Source: Parasphingorhabdus cellanae
GTDB taxonomy: Bacteria > Pseudomonadota > Alphaproteobacteria > Sphingomonadales > Sphingomonadaceae
Direction: 5' to 3'
Assembly: GCF_017498565.1 (NCBI RefSeq)
Contig: NZ_CP071794.1
Coordinates: 1,054,001-1,118,000, forward strand
DNA: 64,000 nt
The notes beneath the pieces were generated by a model. The model worked only from the letters and a program-made list of their open reading frames with translations, made no database searches and was not told the origin of the DNA. Positions 44,603 to 53,848 of the stretch are shown here, piece by piece. Both the position numbers and the translations under genes were made by a program. Position 1 is the first letter of the stretch; every line of letters starts with the position of its first letter.

Positions 44603-46555
44603 ATGAATGACGAACAGGATCCCAAGGAAAATCCGTGGATGAAAAGTATGCTCATCTGGGCAGGCGTGATTGTCGCGCTGTTGCTGACTGTTTCCATGTT
44701 TGGTGCAGGTGCTGGCGCTGATTCAGGCGAAGCGATCAGCTATTCTTCTTTCCGCGCGAAAGTTGCTGAGGGCAGCGTCGAGAAAGTAGCCATTGCTCCC
44801 GACAAAATCACTGGCGAGCTAACTAATGGCGACAAATTTGCAACCACACCGGTCGGCAATGATCCAAGCTTGGTCAAATTGCTCGACGAAAAAGGTGTCG
44901 AATATAGCGGCCAGGCGGAAGAAAGCCCGAGCATCTGGCAATATCTGCTGATCCAATCCCTGCCCTTCCTGCTCATTCTGGGCATCGCGTTTTTCGTACT
45001 GCGTCAAATGCAAAAAGGCAGCGGTTCCGGTGCGATGGGCTTCGGCAAGTCCAAAGCCAAAATGCTGACCGAAAAGCAAGGTAAAGTTACTTTTGAAGAT
45101 GTTGCCGGCATTGATGAAGCGCGTGAAGAGCTTGAGGAAATTGTTGAGTTTCTGAAAAATCCCAGCCGCTTTTCCAAGCTTGGTGGTCAGATCCCCAAGG
45201 GCGCATTGCTGGTGGGTTCACCCGGTACCGGTAAAACCCTTTTGGCGCGTGCCATTGCAGGCGAAGCGGGTGTACCGTTTTTTACCATTTCCGGTTCCGA
45301 CTTTGTGGAAATGTTTGTCGGCGTCGGCGCTAGCCGCGTCCGCGACATGTTTGAGCAGGCCAAGAAAAGTGCACCATGTATCGTCTTCATTGATGAGATT
45401 GATGCGGTTGGCCGCCATCGTGGGGCCGGTTTGGGCAATGGCAATGACGAGCGTGAACAGACATTGAACCAGCTTCTGGTTGAAATGGATGGTTTTGAGG
45501 CCAATGAAGGCATTATCATCATCGCTGCAACCAACCGTCCTGACGTTCTGGATCCTGCGCTGCTGCGTCCGGGCCGCTTTGACCGTCAGGTTGTGGTTCC
45601 CCGTCCCGATATTGAGGGCCGTGAGAAGATCCTCGAAGTGCACATGAAGAAAGTGCCGCTGGCACCCGATGTCAACGCACGCACAATTGCACGTGGTACA
45701 CCCGGTTTCTCCGGCGCAGATCTTGCAAATCTAGTTAACGAAGCTGCTCTTATGGCTGCTCGCCGCGGCAAGCGTCTGGTGGCTATGGATGAGTTTGAGA
45801 CCGCCAAAGACAAGGTCATGATGGGTACCGAACGGAAGTCCATGGTAATGACGGAAGACGAGAAGAAGATGACCGCCTATCATGAAGCCGGTCACGCGAT
45901 TGTGGCGGTACATGAGCCTGCCTCTGATCCGATCCACAAGGCGACGATCATTCCGCGCGGCCGTGCGCTTGGTATGGTCATGCGCCTGCCGGAACGGGAC
46001 AGCTACAGCTATCACCGTGACAAGATGCATGCCAATATGGCCGTGTCCATGGGTGGCCGTGTCGCAGAAGAAATCATTTTCGGCTATGACAAGGTCTCTT
46101 CCGGCGCGTCGGGTGACATTCAATATGCGACCAAACTGGCCCGCGACATGGTCACGCAATGGGGCATGTCGGACGAAATGGGTCCGCTTCAATATGAAGA
46201 AGAGCAAGGCGAAACCTTCCTCGGTTATTCACAGTCACAGCGCGTCCATATGTCCGATGAGACTGCCAAAAAAATTGACAGCGAAATTCGCGGTCTGGTC
46301 GATGCGGGCTATGAACGGGCAAAGGATGTTCTGACCAAGCATGAAGATCAGCTGCACTTGCTAGCCAATGCGTTGCTTGAATATGAAACCCTGTCTGGCG
46401 ATGAAATTGACTCGCTGGTCGAGGATGGCAAATTCGAGCGTCCTGATGGCGACGTGGTCAAACCGTCTTCGGTTCCAACCATTGGTACATCAATTCCGAA
46501 GGCAGGAAAAAAACGGAAAGGCCCGTTTGGCGATCCTAAGCCGCAGGGTGCCTAG
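44603..46555 (+). CDS. ftsH: ATP-dependent zinc metalloprotease FtsH
   Basis: A 650-residue membrane AAA protease. Two membrane helices flank a periplasmic domain. Walker A is GSPGTGKT (from about 205), Walker [16 protein letters not shown], the second region of homology [18 protein letters not shown], and the zinc site HEAGH at about 427-431. It degrades short-lived and damaged membrane proteins. An intrinsic terminator follows at 46608-46643. Walker A begins GS rather than GP, as in other alphaproteobacteria. Confidence 0.98.
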   Translation: MNDEQDPKENPWMKSMLIWAGVIVALLLTVSMFGAGAGADSGEAISYSSFRAKVAEGSVEKVAIAPDKITGELTNGDKFATTPVGNDPSLVKLLDEKGVEYSGQAEESPSIWQYLLIQSLPFLLILGIAFFVLRQMQKGSGSGAMGFGKSKAKMLTEKQGKVTFEDVAGIDEAREELEEIVEFLKNPSRFSKLGGQIPKGALLVGSPGTGKTLLARAIAGEAGVPFFTISGSDFVEMFVGVGASRVRDMFEQAKKSAPCIVFIDEIDAVGRHRGAGLGNGNDEREQTLNQLLVEMDGFEANEGIIIIAATNRPDVLDPALLRPGRFDRQVVVPRPDIEGREKILEVHMKKVPLAPDVNARTIARGTPGFSGADLANLVNEAALMAARRGKRLVAMDEFETAKDKVMMGTERKSMVMTEDEKKMTAYHEAGHAIVAVHEPASDPIHKATIIPRGRALGMVMRLPERDSYSYHRDKMHANMAVSMGGRVAEEIIFGYDKVSSGASGDIQYATKLARDMVTQWGMSDEMGPLQYEEEQGETFLGYSQSQRVHMSDETAKKIDSEIRGLVDAGYERAKDVLTKHEDQLHLLANALLEYETLSGDEIDSLVEDGKFERPDGDVVKPSSVPTIGTSIPKAGKKRKGPFGDPKPQGA

Positions 46556-46607
46556 ACCGTTACTGTGCTAGGTGCATAGTTCACCTAATATTCAGATAAA
46601 TAAAGAC

Positions 46608-46643
46608 AAAAGGCCTCTTTCAAAATTGAAGGAGGCCTTTTTT
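46608..46643 (+). terminator. ftsH terminator that contains the next gene's ribosome site
   Basis: Arms 46608-46623 and 46626-46641 pair with one wobble (AAAAGGCCTCTTTCAA against TTGAAGGAGGCCTTTT), and TTTTTT follows. The 3' arm contains AAGGAGG (46629-46635), a perfect Shine-Dalgarno sequence 9 bases before the GTG start at 46645. Termination and ribosome binding would therefore be mutually exclusive with an open arm. Confidence 0.9.
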
Positions 46644-46644
46644 A

Positions 46645-47016
46645 GTGAAGCCATCAATCCCAATTGTCACCAGCGCCCTTTTACTATTTGCGTCCTTTCC
46701 AGCTTCCGCGATGACAGTCTCAGAATTTTTGCCAAAAGCTGACAAACTTATGAATGCCGGTATGGGAGCGATGTTCTCAAAGCACCGGAAGCCGGTCATG
46801 GCTGAAATGGATAAAGTTACCAATGGCTATCGTGCCGATATCGAGGCTGCACGCGCCGCGGGCAAAACACCGGCTAGCTGCCCGCCGCCAAAAGGCAAAG
46901 GGAAACTCAACGGCAAGGAATTTCTCGCACATCTCAAAACCATTCCAGTGGCCAGGCAGAATATGGAAGTGAAGACCGCTTTTCACGGGTTTATGAAAAA
47001 GAAATATCCTTGTTGA
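46645..47016 (+). CDS. Small secreted protein of unknown function
   Basis: A 123-residue protein from a GTG start. The signal peptide (VKPSIPIVTSALLLFASFPASA, first residue translated as Met) ends before MTVSEFLPKADKL. A short helical domain and a Pro/Gly-rich CPPPKGKGKLNGKEF loop follow, with a closing Cys; two cysteines in the mature part could pair. Similar short exported proteins occur in sphingomonads. Its ribosome site lies inside the ftsH terminator, so it may be expressed only by read-through or when the hairpin opens. Confidence 0.78.
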   Translation: MKPSIPIVTSALLLFASFPASAMTVSEFLPKADKLMNAGMGAMFSKHRKPVMAEMDKVTNGYRADIEAARAAGKTPASCPPPKGKGKLNGKEFLAHLKTIPVARQNMEVKTAFHGFMKKKYPC

Positions 47017-47118
47017 GGGCCGAGGTGGTTTGCCATGTATCTTCGTGTGAATTGTGTGAACTTTGGACAAAATCCACAGTATCCTTGCGCCTTTGCCACT
47101 TAGCTGCGACAAAAGCAC

Positions 47119-47985
47119 ATGTCTTTTCTCGAACAATATGAGACCATAGTTAGGTTGGGCACCTTCGCAGGCATATTTCTGGTCATGGCACTGCTGGAGT
47201 TGGCGATCCCGCGCAAACAACGTGTCTTGGCCAAAGGCGGGCGCTGGTTCACCAATATATCGTTGGTCATTGTTGACACTCTAGCATTACGCCTGATCAT
47301 ACCGATATTGGCCGTTGCGATGGCCAATTACGCGGCAGGTCGCGGGTGGGGGCTGTTGGCCTTGGTAGATCTGCCATTATGGATTGAGGTCATTATCGCC
47401 TTCCTGCTGCTCGACATGCTGATCTATGCACAACATATCGCATTCCATAGGATCCCGATCCTGTGGCGTTTTCACAAAGTCCATCATGCAGACCGCGATC
47501 TTGATGTCACCAGCGGCGCGCGCTTTCACCCTGGAGAGGCCGTCTTTTCCATGGCCTATAAGCTGCTCTTCATTGTGCTGATCGGGCCGGCAGCCTTTGC
47601 TGTATTCCTGTTTGAAGTCTTGCTCAATGCTGCTTCCATGTTCAATCACGCGAATATCCGCTTGCCGCTCGGATTCGATCGGCTGCTGCGTCTCTTTATC
47701 GTGACGCCCGATATGCACCGGGTACACCATTCGATCATCGAAAGGGAAGCGAACAGCAATTACAGCTTTTTCCTGACCATCTGGGACCGGATGTTCGGAA
47801 CCTACATTGCCCAGCCGGAAAAGGGGCATAATGGAATGACGATTGGCTTGTCCGAATATCAGGATAACAAGCCCGCCAATCTGATCTGGAGTTTGATCAT
47901 CCCATTTATGCGCAGTAAGAATGCTGAAATAAAAACAGGCGGCAACTCAATGGAAGAGCGCCGCCCGGTTTTTAAATCAGACTAA
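47119..47985 (+). CDS. Fatty acid hydroxylase/sterol desaturase family protein
   Basis: A 288-residue membrane protein with several helices and the histidine clusters HIAFH, WRFHKVHHAD and MHRVHHS that bind the di-iron centre. Family members hydroxylate or desaturate lipids. Substrate is unknown. Convergent with rpoZ. Ribosome site weak. Confidence 0.92.
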   Translation: MSFLEQYETIVRLGTFAGIFLVMALLELAIPRKQRVLAKGGRWFTNISLVIVDTLALRLIIPILAVAMANYAAGRGWGLLALVDLPLWIEVIIAFLLLDMLIYAQHIAFHRIPILWRFHKVHHADRDLDVTSGARFHPGEAVFSMAYKLLFIVLIGPAAFAVFLFEVLLNAASMFNHANIRLPLGFDRLLRLFIVTPDMHRVHHSIIEREANSNYSFFLTIWDRMFGTYIAQPEKGHNGMTIGLSEYQDNKPANLIWSLIIPFMRSKNAEIKTGGNSMEERRPVFKSD

Positions 47986-47996
47986 AACTTAGCGTA

Positions 47997-48344
47997 TTAA
48001 CGCCGTCCGTAATCACCTGATACGCCTGCGCTGCGTGGCGGAGCGGCAGCCGTCAAACGAAGCGCTTCGGCAGATTGGCTGATCGAACCAATTTCATCCG
48101 GCGTATCATCATCATCAATCTGCACTTTCTGTAGTGATTGGACGAGACTTTCTTCGAGATCTTTTGGCTTGATCGTTTCTTCAGCAATCTCACGTAGCGA
48201 AACAACCGGGTTTTTATCACGATCGCGATCAATCGTCAGTTCAGCACCGCCCGAGATTTCGCGTGCACGCTGCGCTGCAAATAGGACCAAATCAAACCGA
48301 TTGGTGACTTTATCAACGCAATCTTCAACCGTAACGCGAGCCAT
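47997..48344 (-). CDS. rpoZ: RNA polymerase omega subunit
   Basis: A 115-residue protein: [30 protein letters not shown] and [14 protein letters not shown] match omega. It supports RNA polymerase assembly. The C-terminal tail (from about 85) is variable and low in complexity, as in relatives. Confidence 0.96.
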   Translation of the reverse strand: MARVTVEDCVDKVTNRFDLVLFAAQRAREISGGAELTIDRDRDKNPVVSLREIAEETIKPKDLEESLVQSLQKVQIDDDDTPDEIGSISQSAEALRLTAAAPPRSAGVSGDYGRR

Positions 48345-48492
48345 AAGGCGCTCCTGATTCTCTGTAATTTATGAAAGATGGTTTGCACCTAAGGAAAGTG
48401 CTTGGTTTTGTCAATAAATCTGATGGTCTTGCTGATCAGCTTTGCTGTTATTCAATTGTCGGTTCAGGGCGAATAATCTATACGTCTGATCT

Positions 48493-49719
48493 ATGATCAT
48501 TCCTGCTTCTCAAACCGTTTCGACTGATGCCGATGATCAAAATACTATCGAAAACGACTGGTTCGATATTGGCGGGAATAAACTCAAGTTGGTTCATCTT
48601 CCAAACGACCGTCTGGAAGCACTGCTCACTTTGATTGAGCAGGCTCGCCACTCCTTGAAACTTTTTTTCTATATGTTCGAAGGTGATGATGTTGGGCGAT
48701 TGGTGCTACGCAAGCTGATCGAAGCTTGTCGGCGTGGCGTCAGGGTAGAACTGATGGTCGATAGCTTCGGGTCAAACGGTGCACCAAAAGGCTTTTTTGA
48801 TAACTTCGAGCAAGCAGGCGGACATTTCGCGATTTTCAGTCCGCGGTTTTCCACGAGCTATTTTGTCCGCAATCATCAGAAATTCATCATTTCAGACCAT
48901 GATTGCGCAATGATCGGCGGTTTCAACATCGCCAATCAATATTTTGATCAGCATTCCCAAGATCAAGATAGCGAGAATAATGAAACCAGCTGGACGGACT
49001 TGGGCGTTGTTATTCATGGACCAGAAGTGCGCAAACTTGAGGCATATTATGAACAGCTGTCCGATTGGGTTTGCAATAACAACGGGAATATCCGCTCTCT
49101 GCAAAAAATGGTGCGGCGATGGGAGGCCGGCAATGGTAATTTTCGCTGGTTACTTGGCGGCCCCAGCAATCGCCTCAGCCGTTGGGCATGGTCGATCAAG
49201 GGTGACCTAGAAAAAGGGGAGCAGCTTGACCTAGTCAGCGCTTATTTCTCACCCGGGCAAGGGTTGCTGCGACGCATTGCCCGTTTGTCAAAGCGCGGCG
49301 GCAAGAACCGGCTTATTCTGGCGGGCAAGACTGATAATGCCGCTACTATTGGAGCAAGCCGTCTGCTTTACGGATATTTGCTCAAACGCAGTACTTGTAT
49401 TTACGAGTACCAACGCAAGCGACTGCATATGAAATTGGTTATTATTGATGATGCTGTCTACATAGGGTCCGCGAATTTCGACCTCCGCAGTCTGTTCATC
49501 AATGTCGAAATGATGGTGCGGATCGAAGACAAAGCTTTTGCCAACCATGCACGCGCTATTGTCGATGATATGTGCCAAGCCAGCCTCCCTATTTCCAAGG
49601 AATTGCACAAGGCACGCAAAGGACTGCTCAATCGATTGCGTTGGACCCTTTCCTATTTCGTCGTGAATGTACTCGATTACACGGTAACCCGCCGCTTCAA
49701 CTTCGGTGTTAAAAAATAA
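48493..49719 (+). CDS. Phospholipase D-family protein, cardiolipin synthase-like
   Basis: A 408-residue protein with two HKD motifs: HQKFIISD from residue 128 (followed by CAMIGGFNIANQYFD) and HMKLVIID from 312 (followed by YIGSANFDLRSLF). This double motif forms one active site in bacterial cardiolipin synthases, which make cardiolipin from phosphatidylglycerol. No membrane helix is seen at the N-terminus, unlike E. coli ClsA, so it is closer to the ClsB type. Confidence 0.9.
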   Translation: MIIPASQTVSTDADDQNTIENDWFDIGGNKLKLVHLPNDRLEALLTLIEQARHSLKLFFYMFEGDDVGRLVLRKLIEACRRGVRVELMVDSFGSNGAPKGFFDNFEQAGGHFAIFSPRFSTSYFVRNHQKFIISDHDCAMIGGFNIANQYFDQHSQDQDSENNETSWTDLGVVIHGPEVRKLEAYYEQLSDWVCNNNGNIRSLQKMVRRWEAGNGNFRWLLGGPSNRLSRWAWSIKGDLEKGEQLDLVSAYFSPGQGLLRRIARLSKRGGKNRLILAGKTDNAATIGASRLLYGYLLKRSTCIYEYQRKRLHMKLVIIDDAVYIGSANFDLRSLFINVEMMVRIEDKAFANHARAIVDDMCQASLPISKELHKARKGLLNRLRWTLSYFVVNVLDYTVTRRFNFGVKK

Positions 49720-49876
49720 CGAATGCATTTCGTCGCACGCCCAGAATCGTTCGTCGCAAACATCGGTTTTGGCTCTGTTCAGGCAAAATCGTGTACGTAA
49801 AGCCGTAGTTTGTAGTTGATATTCCGGACAGCTCTTTCTGACCGACAATATCTCAACAGGGATCGGTAGTTAGTTT

Positions 49877-50971
49877 ATGGCATATGTACGCTTTGTAATC
49901 ATTGTCTTTTGCGTAAGCGTTTTGACCGCTTGCGTTGCGCCGTCTCAAGGGCGATCAGTCGTTTCCAACGAACAGAGAGAAACTCCGCGGCCGCGCTACG
50001 AAAACCCGCCGCCGCAAAAAACGGATACACGGTCTCAGAATCGGCCTGATCCGGCGCTGGAACGAGAAGTTGCCGATTTATGGCGCAGTTTTCCGGGCAA
50101 AACCGGCATTGCTATTAAAAGTATCGACAGCGGCTGGAGCATAGGTCATCGCGCGGACCAAGACTTTCCTCAACAAAGCGTATCAAAACTTTGGGTTGCC
50201 ATGGCCCTGCTGGACAAGGTCGACCAGGGACGTGTATCGCTCTCTGACGCCATCCAGATCGGCCCAGATGATCTTACGCTTTTTTATCAACCCCTTGCGG
50301 CGGAGGTAAAACGCGAGGGCGCTGTAGTCAAAAGCGTATATACACTGCTCGAAAGAGCTCTCGCCTACAGCGACAATACAGCGAATGATGTGCTTTTGCG
50401 TCATGCTGGCGGGCCCGATGCCGTCAATGATTTTATCCGCCGCAAAGGTCTTGGCAAGATAAAATTCGGTCCTGGCGAACGATTGATGCAGAGTCAGATT
50501 GCAGGGTTGAAATGGAGCCAGAATCTCTCTGTAGGACGGAAGTTTTACACCGCGCGTGCAAATTTACCGATTGAAACGCGCCGAAAGGCATTGGCGGCTT
50601 ATCTTGCTGATCCAATCGATGGCGCTAGTCCAGGTGCCATCGTTGGTGCTCTTGACCAGCTAGCTCGCGGCGAGCTGCTATCTGAAAACTCTACCCAATT
50701 GCTTCAATCCATCCTGAAACGGACTCGAAGCGGACCAAACCGTCTGAAAGCTGGCGTTCCGGCAGGTTGGGATTTTTTGCATAAAACCGGTACTGGACAG
50801 ATATTGGGAGCCGTATCAACCGGTTATAATGATGTCGGTATAATGACCGCGCCCGATGGAAGCCGATATGCGGTCGCGGTTATGTTAGGCGACACAACCG
50901 CCTCGATCCCGGAACGTATGCGGCTAATGCAGTCTGTTACACGCGCTGTAGGACGCTATCACCGTCGATAA
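49877..50971 (+). CDS. Class A beta-lactamase-like serine hydrolase, lipoprotein
   Basis: A 364-residue protein. The lipobox LTAC (Cys19) marks a lipoprotein. SVSK (101-104), SDN (165-167) and KTG (303-305) match the three class A motifs. The usual omega-loop ExxLN is not visible; GERLMQSQ near 200-207 is the nearest segment. Pro-rich residues 25-60 act as a spacer. Whether it hydrolyses beta-lactams or trims peptidoglycan cannot be decided. It is not linked to an ampR-like regulator. Confidence 0.82.
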   Translation: MAYVRFVIIVFCVSVLTACVAPSQGRSVVSNEQRETPRPRYENPPPQKTDTRSQNRPDPALEREVADLWRSFPGKTGIAIKSIDSGWSIGHRADQDFPQQSVSKLWVAMALLDKVDQGRVSLSDAIQIGPDDLTLFYQPLAAEVKREGAVVKSVYTLLERALAYSDNTANDVLLRHAGGPDAVNDFIRRKGLGKIKFGPGERLMQSQIAGLKWSQNLSVGRKFYTARANLPIETRRKALAAYLADPIDGASPGAIVGALDQLARGELLSENSTQLLQSILKRTRSGPNRLKAGVPAGWDFLHKTGTGQILGAVSTGYNDVGIMTAPDGSRYAVAVMLGDTTASIPERMRLMQSVTRAVGRYHRR

Positions 50972-51000
50972 AGCAAATCAGATAAATGATGCTGTTGGAA

Positions 51001-51204
51001 TCAAGGCTCTTGCACCGGTTGAACCATGCGTTTTTCGTCTGAGCTAAATTCAGGCGATGCATAGCGATCGTCTAGCATTTCAGCGGCCTCGTCCAATGCC
51101 TGTGCCTCACCAACCGTGACTCCACCAGGCCCGGGATCATTCTGAGCAGGTCCGCAAGCTGCCAATGCAAACAAACCTAAGTAGACACCATGTCGCTTCG
51201 TCAT
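51001..51204 (-). CDS. Small lipoprotein of unknown function
   Basis: A 67-residue protein with lipobox LAAC (Cys17), then GGVTVGEAQALDEAAEMLDD, a short helix rich in Ala and acidic residues. It resembles small sphingomonad lipoproteins with the same V-T-x-x-E-A-x-A-L-D-E-A-A pattern. No function is known. Convergent with the beta-lactamase-like gene. Confidence 0.75.
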   Translation of the reverse strand: MTKRHGVYLGLFALAACGPAQNDPGPGGVTVGEAQALDEAAEMLDDRYASPEFSSDEKRMVQPVQEP

Positions 51205-51269
51205 GTTTTGACGCCTTTCATTAAAATTGAAATACTAACGGCTCAGTAACAGAATCAATTCTGTCGGAC

Positions 51270-51304
51270 AAAAAAAGGGCCGCCAATAAGGCAGCCCTTT
51301 TCCG
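51270..51304 (-). terminator. Intrinsic terminator for the Ala/Glu-rich lipoprotein gene
   Basis: On the minus strand AAAAGGGCTGCC (51302-51291) can pair with GGCGGCCCTTTT across a short AT loop, and a T-run (to about 51270) follows. It lies about 18 bases after the stop of the gene at 51322-51636. Confidence 0.82.
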
Positions 51305-51321
51305 AAATATGTCAAAAGTGC

Positions 51322-51636
51322 TTATTCAACTGCACGTTTTGCAGCATCGGCAGCATCACCAGCAGCCTCGGCAGCATCACCAGCAGCTTCTGCGGCGGCA
51401 TCACCAGCAGCTTCAGCCGCTTCGCCAGCTTCTTCAGTTGCTTCAGCAGCAGCTTCGCCCATGGCGTCTGCAGAGCCTTCAGCAGCAGTCATCGCGTCGT
51501 CAGCAGCTTCTTCAGCTGTTGCTTCAGTACCTTCTACAGCCTCTTCTGCACCAGCTTCTGCATTTTCAGCAGCGCCGGAACAAGCAGCCAAGCCAAGTGC
51601 ACCAGCAAGAACGATAGATGTTGTAACTTTTTTCAT
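51322..51636 (-). CDS. Ala/Glu-rich repetitive lipoprotein
   Basis: A 104-residue lipoprotein (lipobox LAAC). The mature part is almost entirely Ala, Glu, Asp and Gly in repeats such as AEAAGDAA, ending with AKRAVE. It should form a long acidic helix. No named family fits with confidence. The gene has its own terminator. Such low-complexity lipoproteins could be spacers between outer membrane and peptidoglycan; this is inference. Confidence 0.75.
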   Translation of the reverse strand: MKKVTTSIVLAGALGLAACSGAAENAEAGAEEAVEGTEATAEEAADDAMTAAEGSADAMGEAAAEATEEAGEAAEAAGDAAAEAAGDAAEAAGDAADAAKRAVE

Positions 51637-51831
51637 TGGGTAAACCCTCTACTTTTTCCTCATAAAAACCAAGCGAACAGCCGATAAACTCCCTCAAACT
51701 GCTCACGGGGACGTGCCTTAGCTCTATGGAAAAGGGATGGCAATGGCGAACATTCTTACTCCATGATCCATTGAGACTTTTTTTTGTAATAATTTTAAAA
51801 ACGGATATTCAAAGCAAGCAAATCTAATGGA

Positions 51832-51860
51832 TTGACTGCATATAAAGAATTCTTTATATG
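51832..51860 (+). promoter_or_regulatory. Promoter and perfect 22-bp palindromic operator of the methionine operon
   Basis: TTGACT (51832-51837) and TATATG (51855-51860), 17 bases apart, make a plausible sigma-70 promoter. A perfect palindrome (51839-51860; half-site CATATAAAGAA, then its complement) covers the spacer and -10. The start codon at 51870 would be within a few bases of the predicted transcription start. An ArsR-type repressor encoded right there is the obvious ligand. Confidence 0.75.
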
Positions 51861-51869
51861 CTTTCTTCG

Positions 51870-52895
51870 ATGAATGATGTCCTCACCATATTTAGAGCAC
51901 TGGCTGATCCTACGCGAGTTCGAATCATGCTTCTGCTCCTTAACATGGAGCTTGCCGTTGGCGAGCTGGCGCAGATTTTGAACCAAAGCCAACCTCGTAT
52001 CTCCCGCCATATCCGAATTTTGGACGAAGCGGGCCTCGCAGAACGCCGAAAAGAAGGCAGCTGGGTTTTTCTGCGTCCCGGGCAAGCGCCCGAACTTGAT
52101 ACCTTGCGCCGCCTTTTCCGTTCCGACAATGTGATATCTTCCGAACAAGCGGTTGATGACCAAGCGCAATTAGCTCTCGTCCGGAAAGCGCGAGCTGAGA
52201 TGGCCGAGCGTTATTTCGAGGACCACGCTGAGGAATGGGATGCCATCCGTTCTCTCCATATTCCGGAAGATGACGTTGAACAGGCAATGCTGGCGCTGCT
52301 CAAAGACGTCAATCTTGGACATATGCTAGATATCGGAACAGGAACTGGCCGGATGGTTGAGCTTTTCGGACCAAATTCCGCAAAAGTGACGGCGCTGGAT
52401 AAAAGCCCAGAAATGTTACGATTGGCCCGTGCAAAGCTTTTGGGCAATGAATCAGACAAGACGGATCAGGCGGCATTAGCGCGAAAGACCGAATTGAAGC
52501 TGGGTGATTTTAACAAACTGCCCATTGAAGATGGACAAGTAGACAGTGTTCTACTTCATCAGGTTCTCCATTACGCCCAGCATCCCGAAGCGGTTCTAAC
52601 TGAAGTATCAAGAGTCGTCCGCAATAGCGGAACGGTGATGATAACGGACTTCGCTCCTCATGATCGCGAAGAATTGCGAACGGCTCATGCGCATGCTCGG
52701 CTTGGTTTTTCTGACGATAGTATGAAACGTTGGTTCGCCGCTTCGCAGATAGATATGATACAAAGCCGAACGCTGGATGGCGGTAAACTTACAGTCAAAA
52801 TATGGGTTGGGCGTAAATCCGGCCTACCTCAAATTCATTCCGAAAGCAGTACTGCTTCAGCAACGAATATACCGCAAAAAAGAGCTTCAATATGA
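51870..52895 (+). CDS. ArsR-family regulator fused to a SAM-dependent methyltransferase domain
   Basis: A 341-residue protein from the ATG at 51870 (an ATG at 51858 lies inside the operator and lacks a ribosome site). The ArsR winged helix (about 1-85) has IFRALADPTRVRIML and LAVGELAQILNQSQPRISRHIRIL. No metal-ligand cysteines are seen. The second half is a class I methyltransferase fold with motif I LDIGTGTGRM (about 153-162) and ALDKSPEML. Linked to metF and metH, it probably senses SAM or S-adenosylhomocysteine, like the SahR regulators known in Proteobacteria. metF overlaps by 4 bases. Confidence 0.88.
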   Translation: MNDVLTIFRALADPTRVRIMLLLLNMELAVGELAQILNQSQPRISRHIRILDEAGLAERRKEGSWVFLRPGQAPELDTLRRLFRSDNVISSEQAVDDQAQLALVRKARAEMAERYFEDHAEEWDAIRSLHIPEDDVEQAMLALLKDVNLGHMLDIGTGTGRMVELFGPNSAKVTALDKSPEMLRLARAKLLGNESDKTDQAALARKTELKLGDFNKLPIEDGQVDSVLLHQVLHYAQHPEAVLTEVSRVVRNSGTVMITDFAPHDREELRTAHAHARLGFSDDSMKRWFAASQIDMIQSRTLDGGKLTVKIWVGRKSGLPQIHSESSTASATNIPQKRASI

Positions 52896-53848
52896 CCCAA
52901 ACATCCAGACCTTTAGGCTTAGGCGAACTTGAAGAAGCAAAGCGCGCACTGGATGTGCCCCTATTTGCCGGGCTCAGCGGTGATGCTGATGTTTCCTTTG
53001 AATTTTTTCCGCCGAAGTCGGAGAAAATGGAACAAACCCTGTGGGACAGTGTCGTTACGCTGGAACCCCTTGATCCACGCTTTGTATCCGTTACTTATGG
53101 TGCCGGTGGATCAACCCGCGAGCGGACCCATGCCACTGTCGCGCGCATTGCCAAGGAAACCCATATTCCAGCCGCTGCCCATTTGACCTGTGTCGGGGCA
53201 AGCAAGGCGGAGATCGCGGATGTCGCGCAGTCCTATTGGGAAGCCGGCGTGCGCCATATTGTTGCCCTGCGTGGAGACCCGCCAGCGGAAGGTCAGGCGT
53301 TTGAACCGCATCCGGAAGGTTACAAGAGTGCCGCGGAACTTGTTAAAGGGTTGAAGGATATAGCCCCTTTTGAGATATCGGTGGCGGCCTATCCGGAGAC
53401 GCATCCGGAGGCCAATTGTCCGCAGAGCGATCTCGACAATCTCAAGCGCAAGTTGGATGCCGGTGCAAGCCGCGCAATTACGCAGTTTTTCTTTACCGCC
53501 GAGGCTTTTTTCCGGTTCCGCGACGCAGCCACAGCGGCTGGGATCGATGCCGAACTGGTGCCCGGTATCCTGCCAGTATCGAATGTTGCCCAAACGCGGA
53601 AGTTTGCGGGTATGTGCGGTGCCGAGATCCCGGCGTGGATGAATGACCTGTTTGAAGGGCTTGATGACCATCCCTCTGCCCGCCAGCTGATTGCAGCCAC
53701 CGTTGCGGCGGAATTATGCCGTAAGCTCTATGCCGGCGGCGTCCGCCAGTTCCATTTCTACACACTCAACCGCGCAGAGCTCAGTTACGCGATCTGTCAT
53801 CTGCTCGGCAAACGCCCGACAGGCGCAGTGCGGGAGAAAGCAGCATGA
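52892..53848 (+). CDS. metF: 5,10-Methylenetetrahydrofolate reductase
   Basis: A 318-residue TIM-barrel flavoprotein: VSFEFFPPKSEKMEQTLWD, FVSVTYGAGGSTRERTH, RHIVALRGDPP and AITQFFFTAEAFFRF. It makes 5-methyl-THF for methionine synthase. It overlaps both neighbours by 4 bases (ATGA). Confidence 0.97.
   Translation: MTQTSRPLGLGELEEAKRALDVPLFAGLSGDADVSFEFFPPKSEKMEQTLWDSVVTLEPLDPRFVSVTYGAGGSTRERTHATVARIAKETHIPAAAHLTCVGASKAEIADVAQSYWEAGVRHIVALRGDPPAEGQAFEPHPEGYKSAAELVKGLKDIAPFEISVAAYPETHPEANCPQSDLDNLKRKLDAGASRAITQFFFTAEAFFRFRDAATAAGIDAELVPGILPVSNVAQTRKFAGMCGAEIPAWMNDLFEGLDDHPSARQLIAATVAAELCRKLYAGGVRQFHFYTLNRAELSYAICHLLGKRPTGAVREKAA

Noticed and set aside
51309-51617. Gln-rich 102-codon frame opposite the Ala/Glu-rich lipoprotein
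   Set aside because: It is a by-product of the repeat sequence on the other strand; the lipoprotein frame has a signal peptide, lipobox and terminator.
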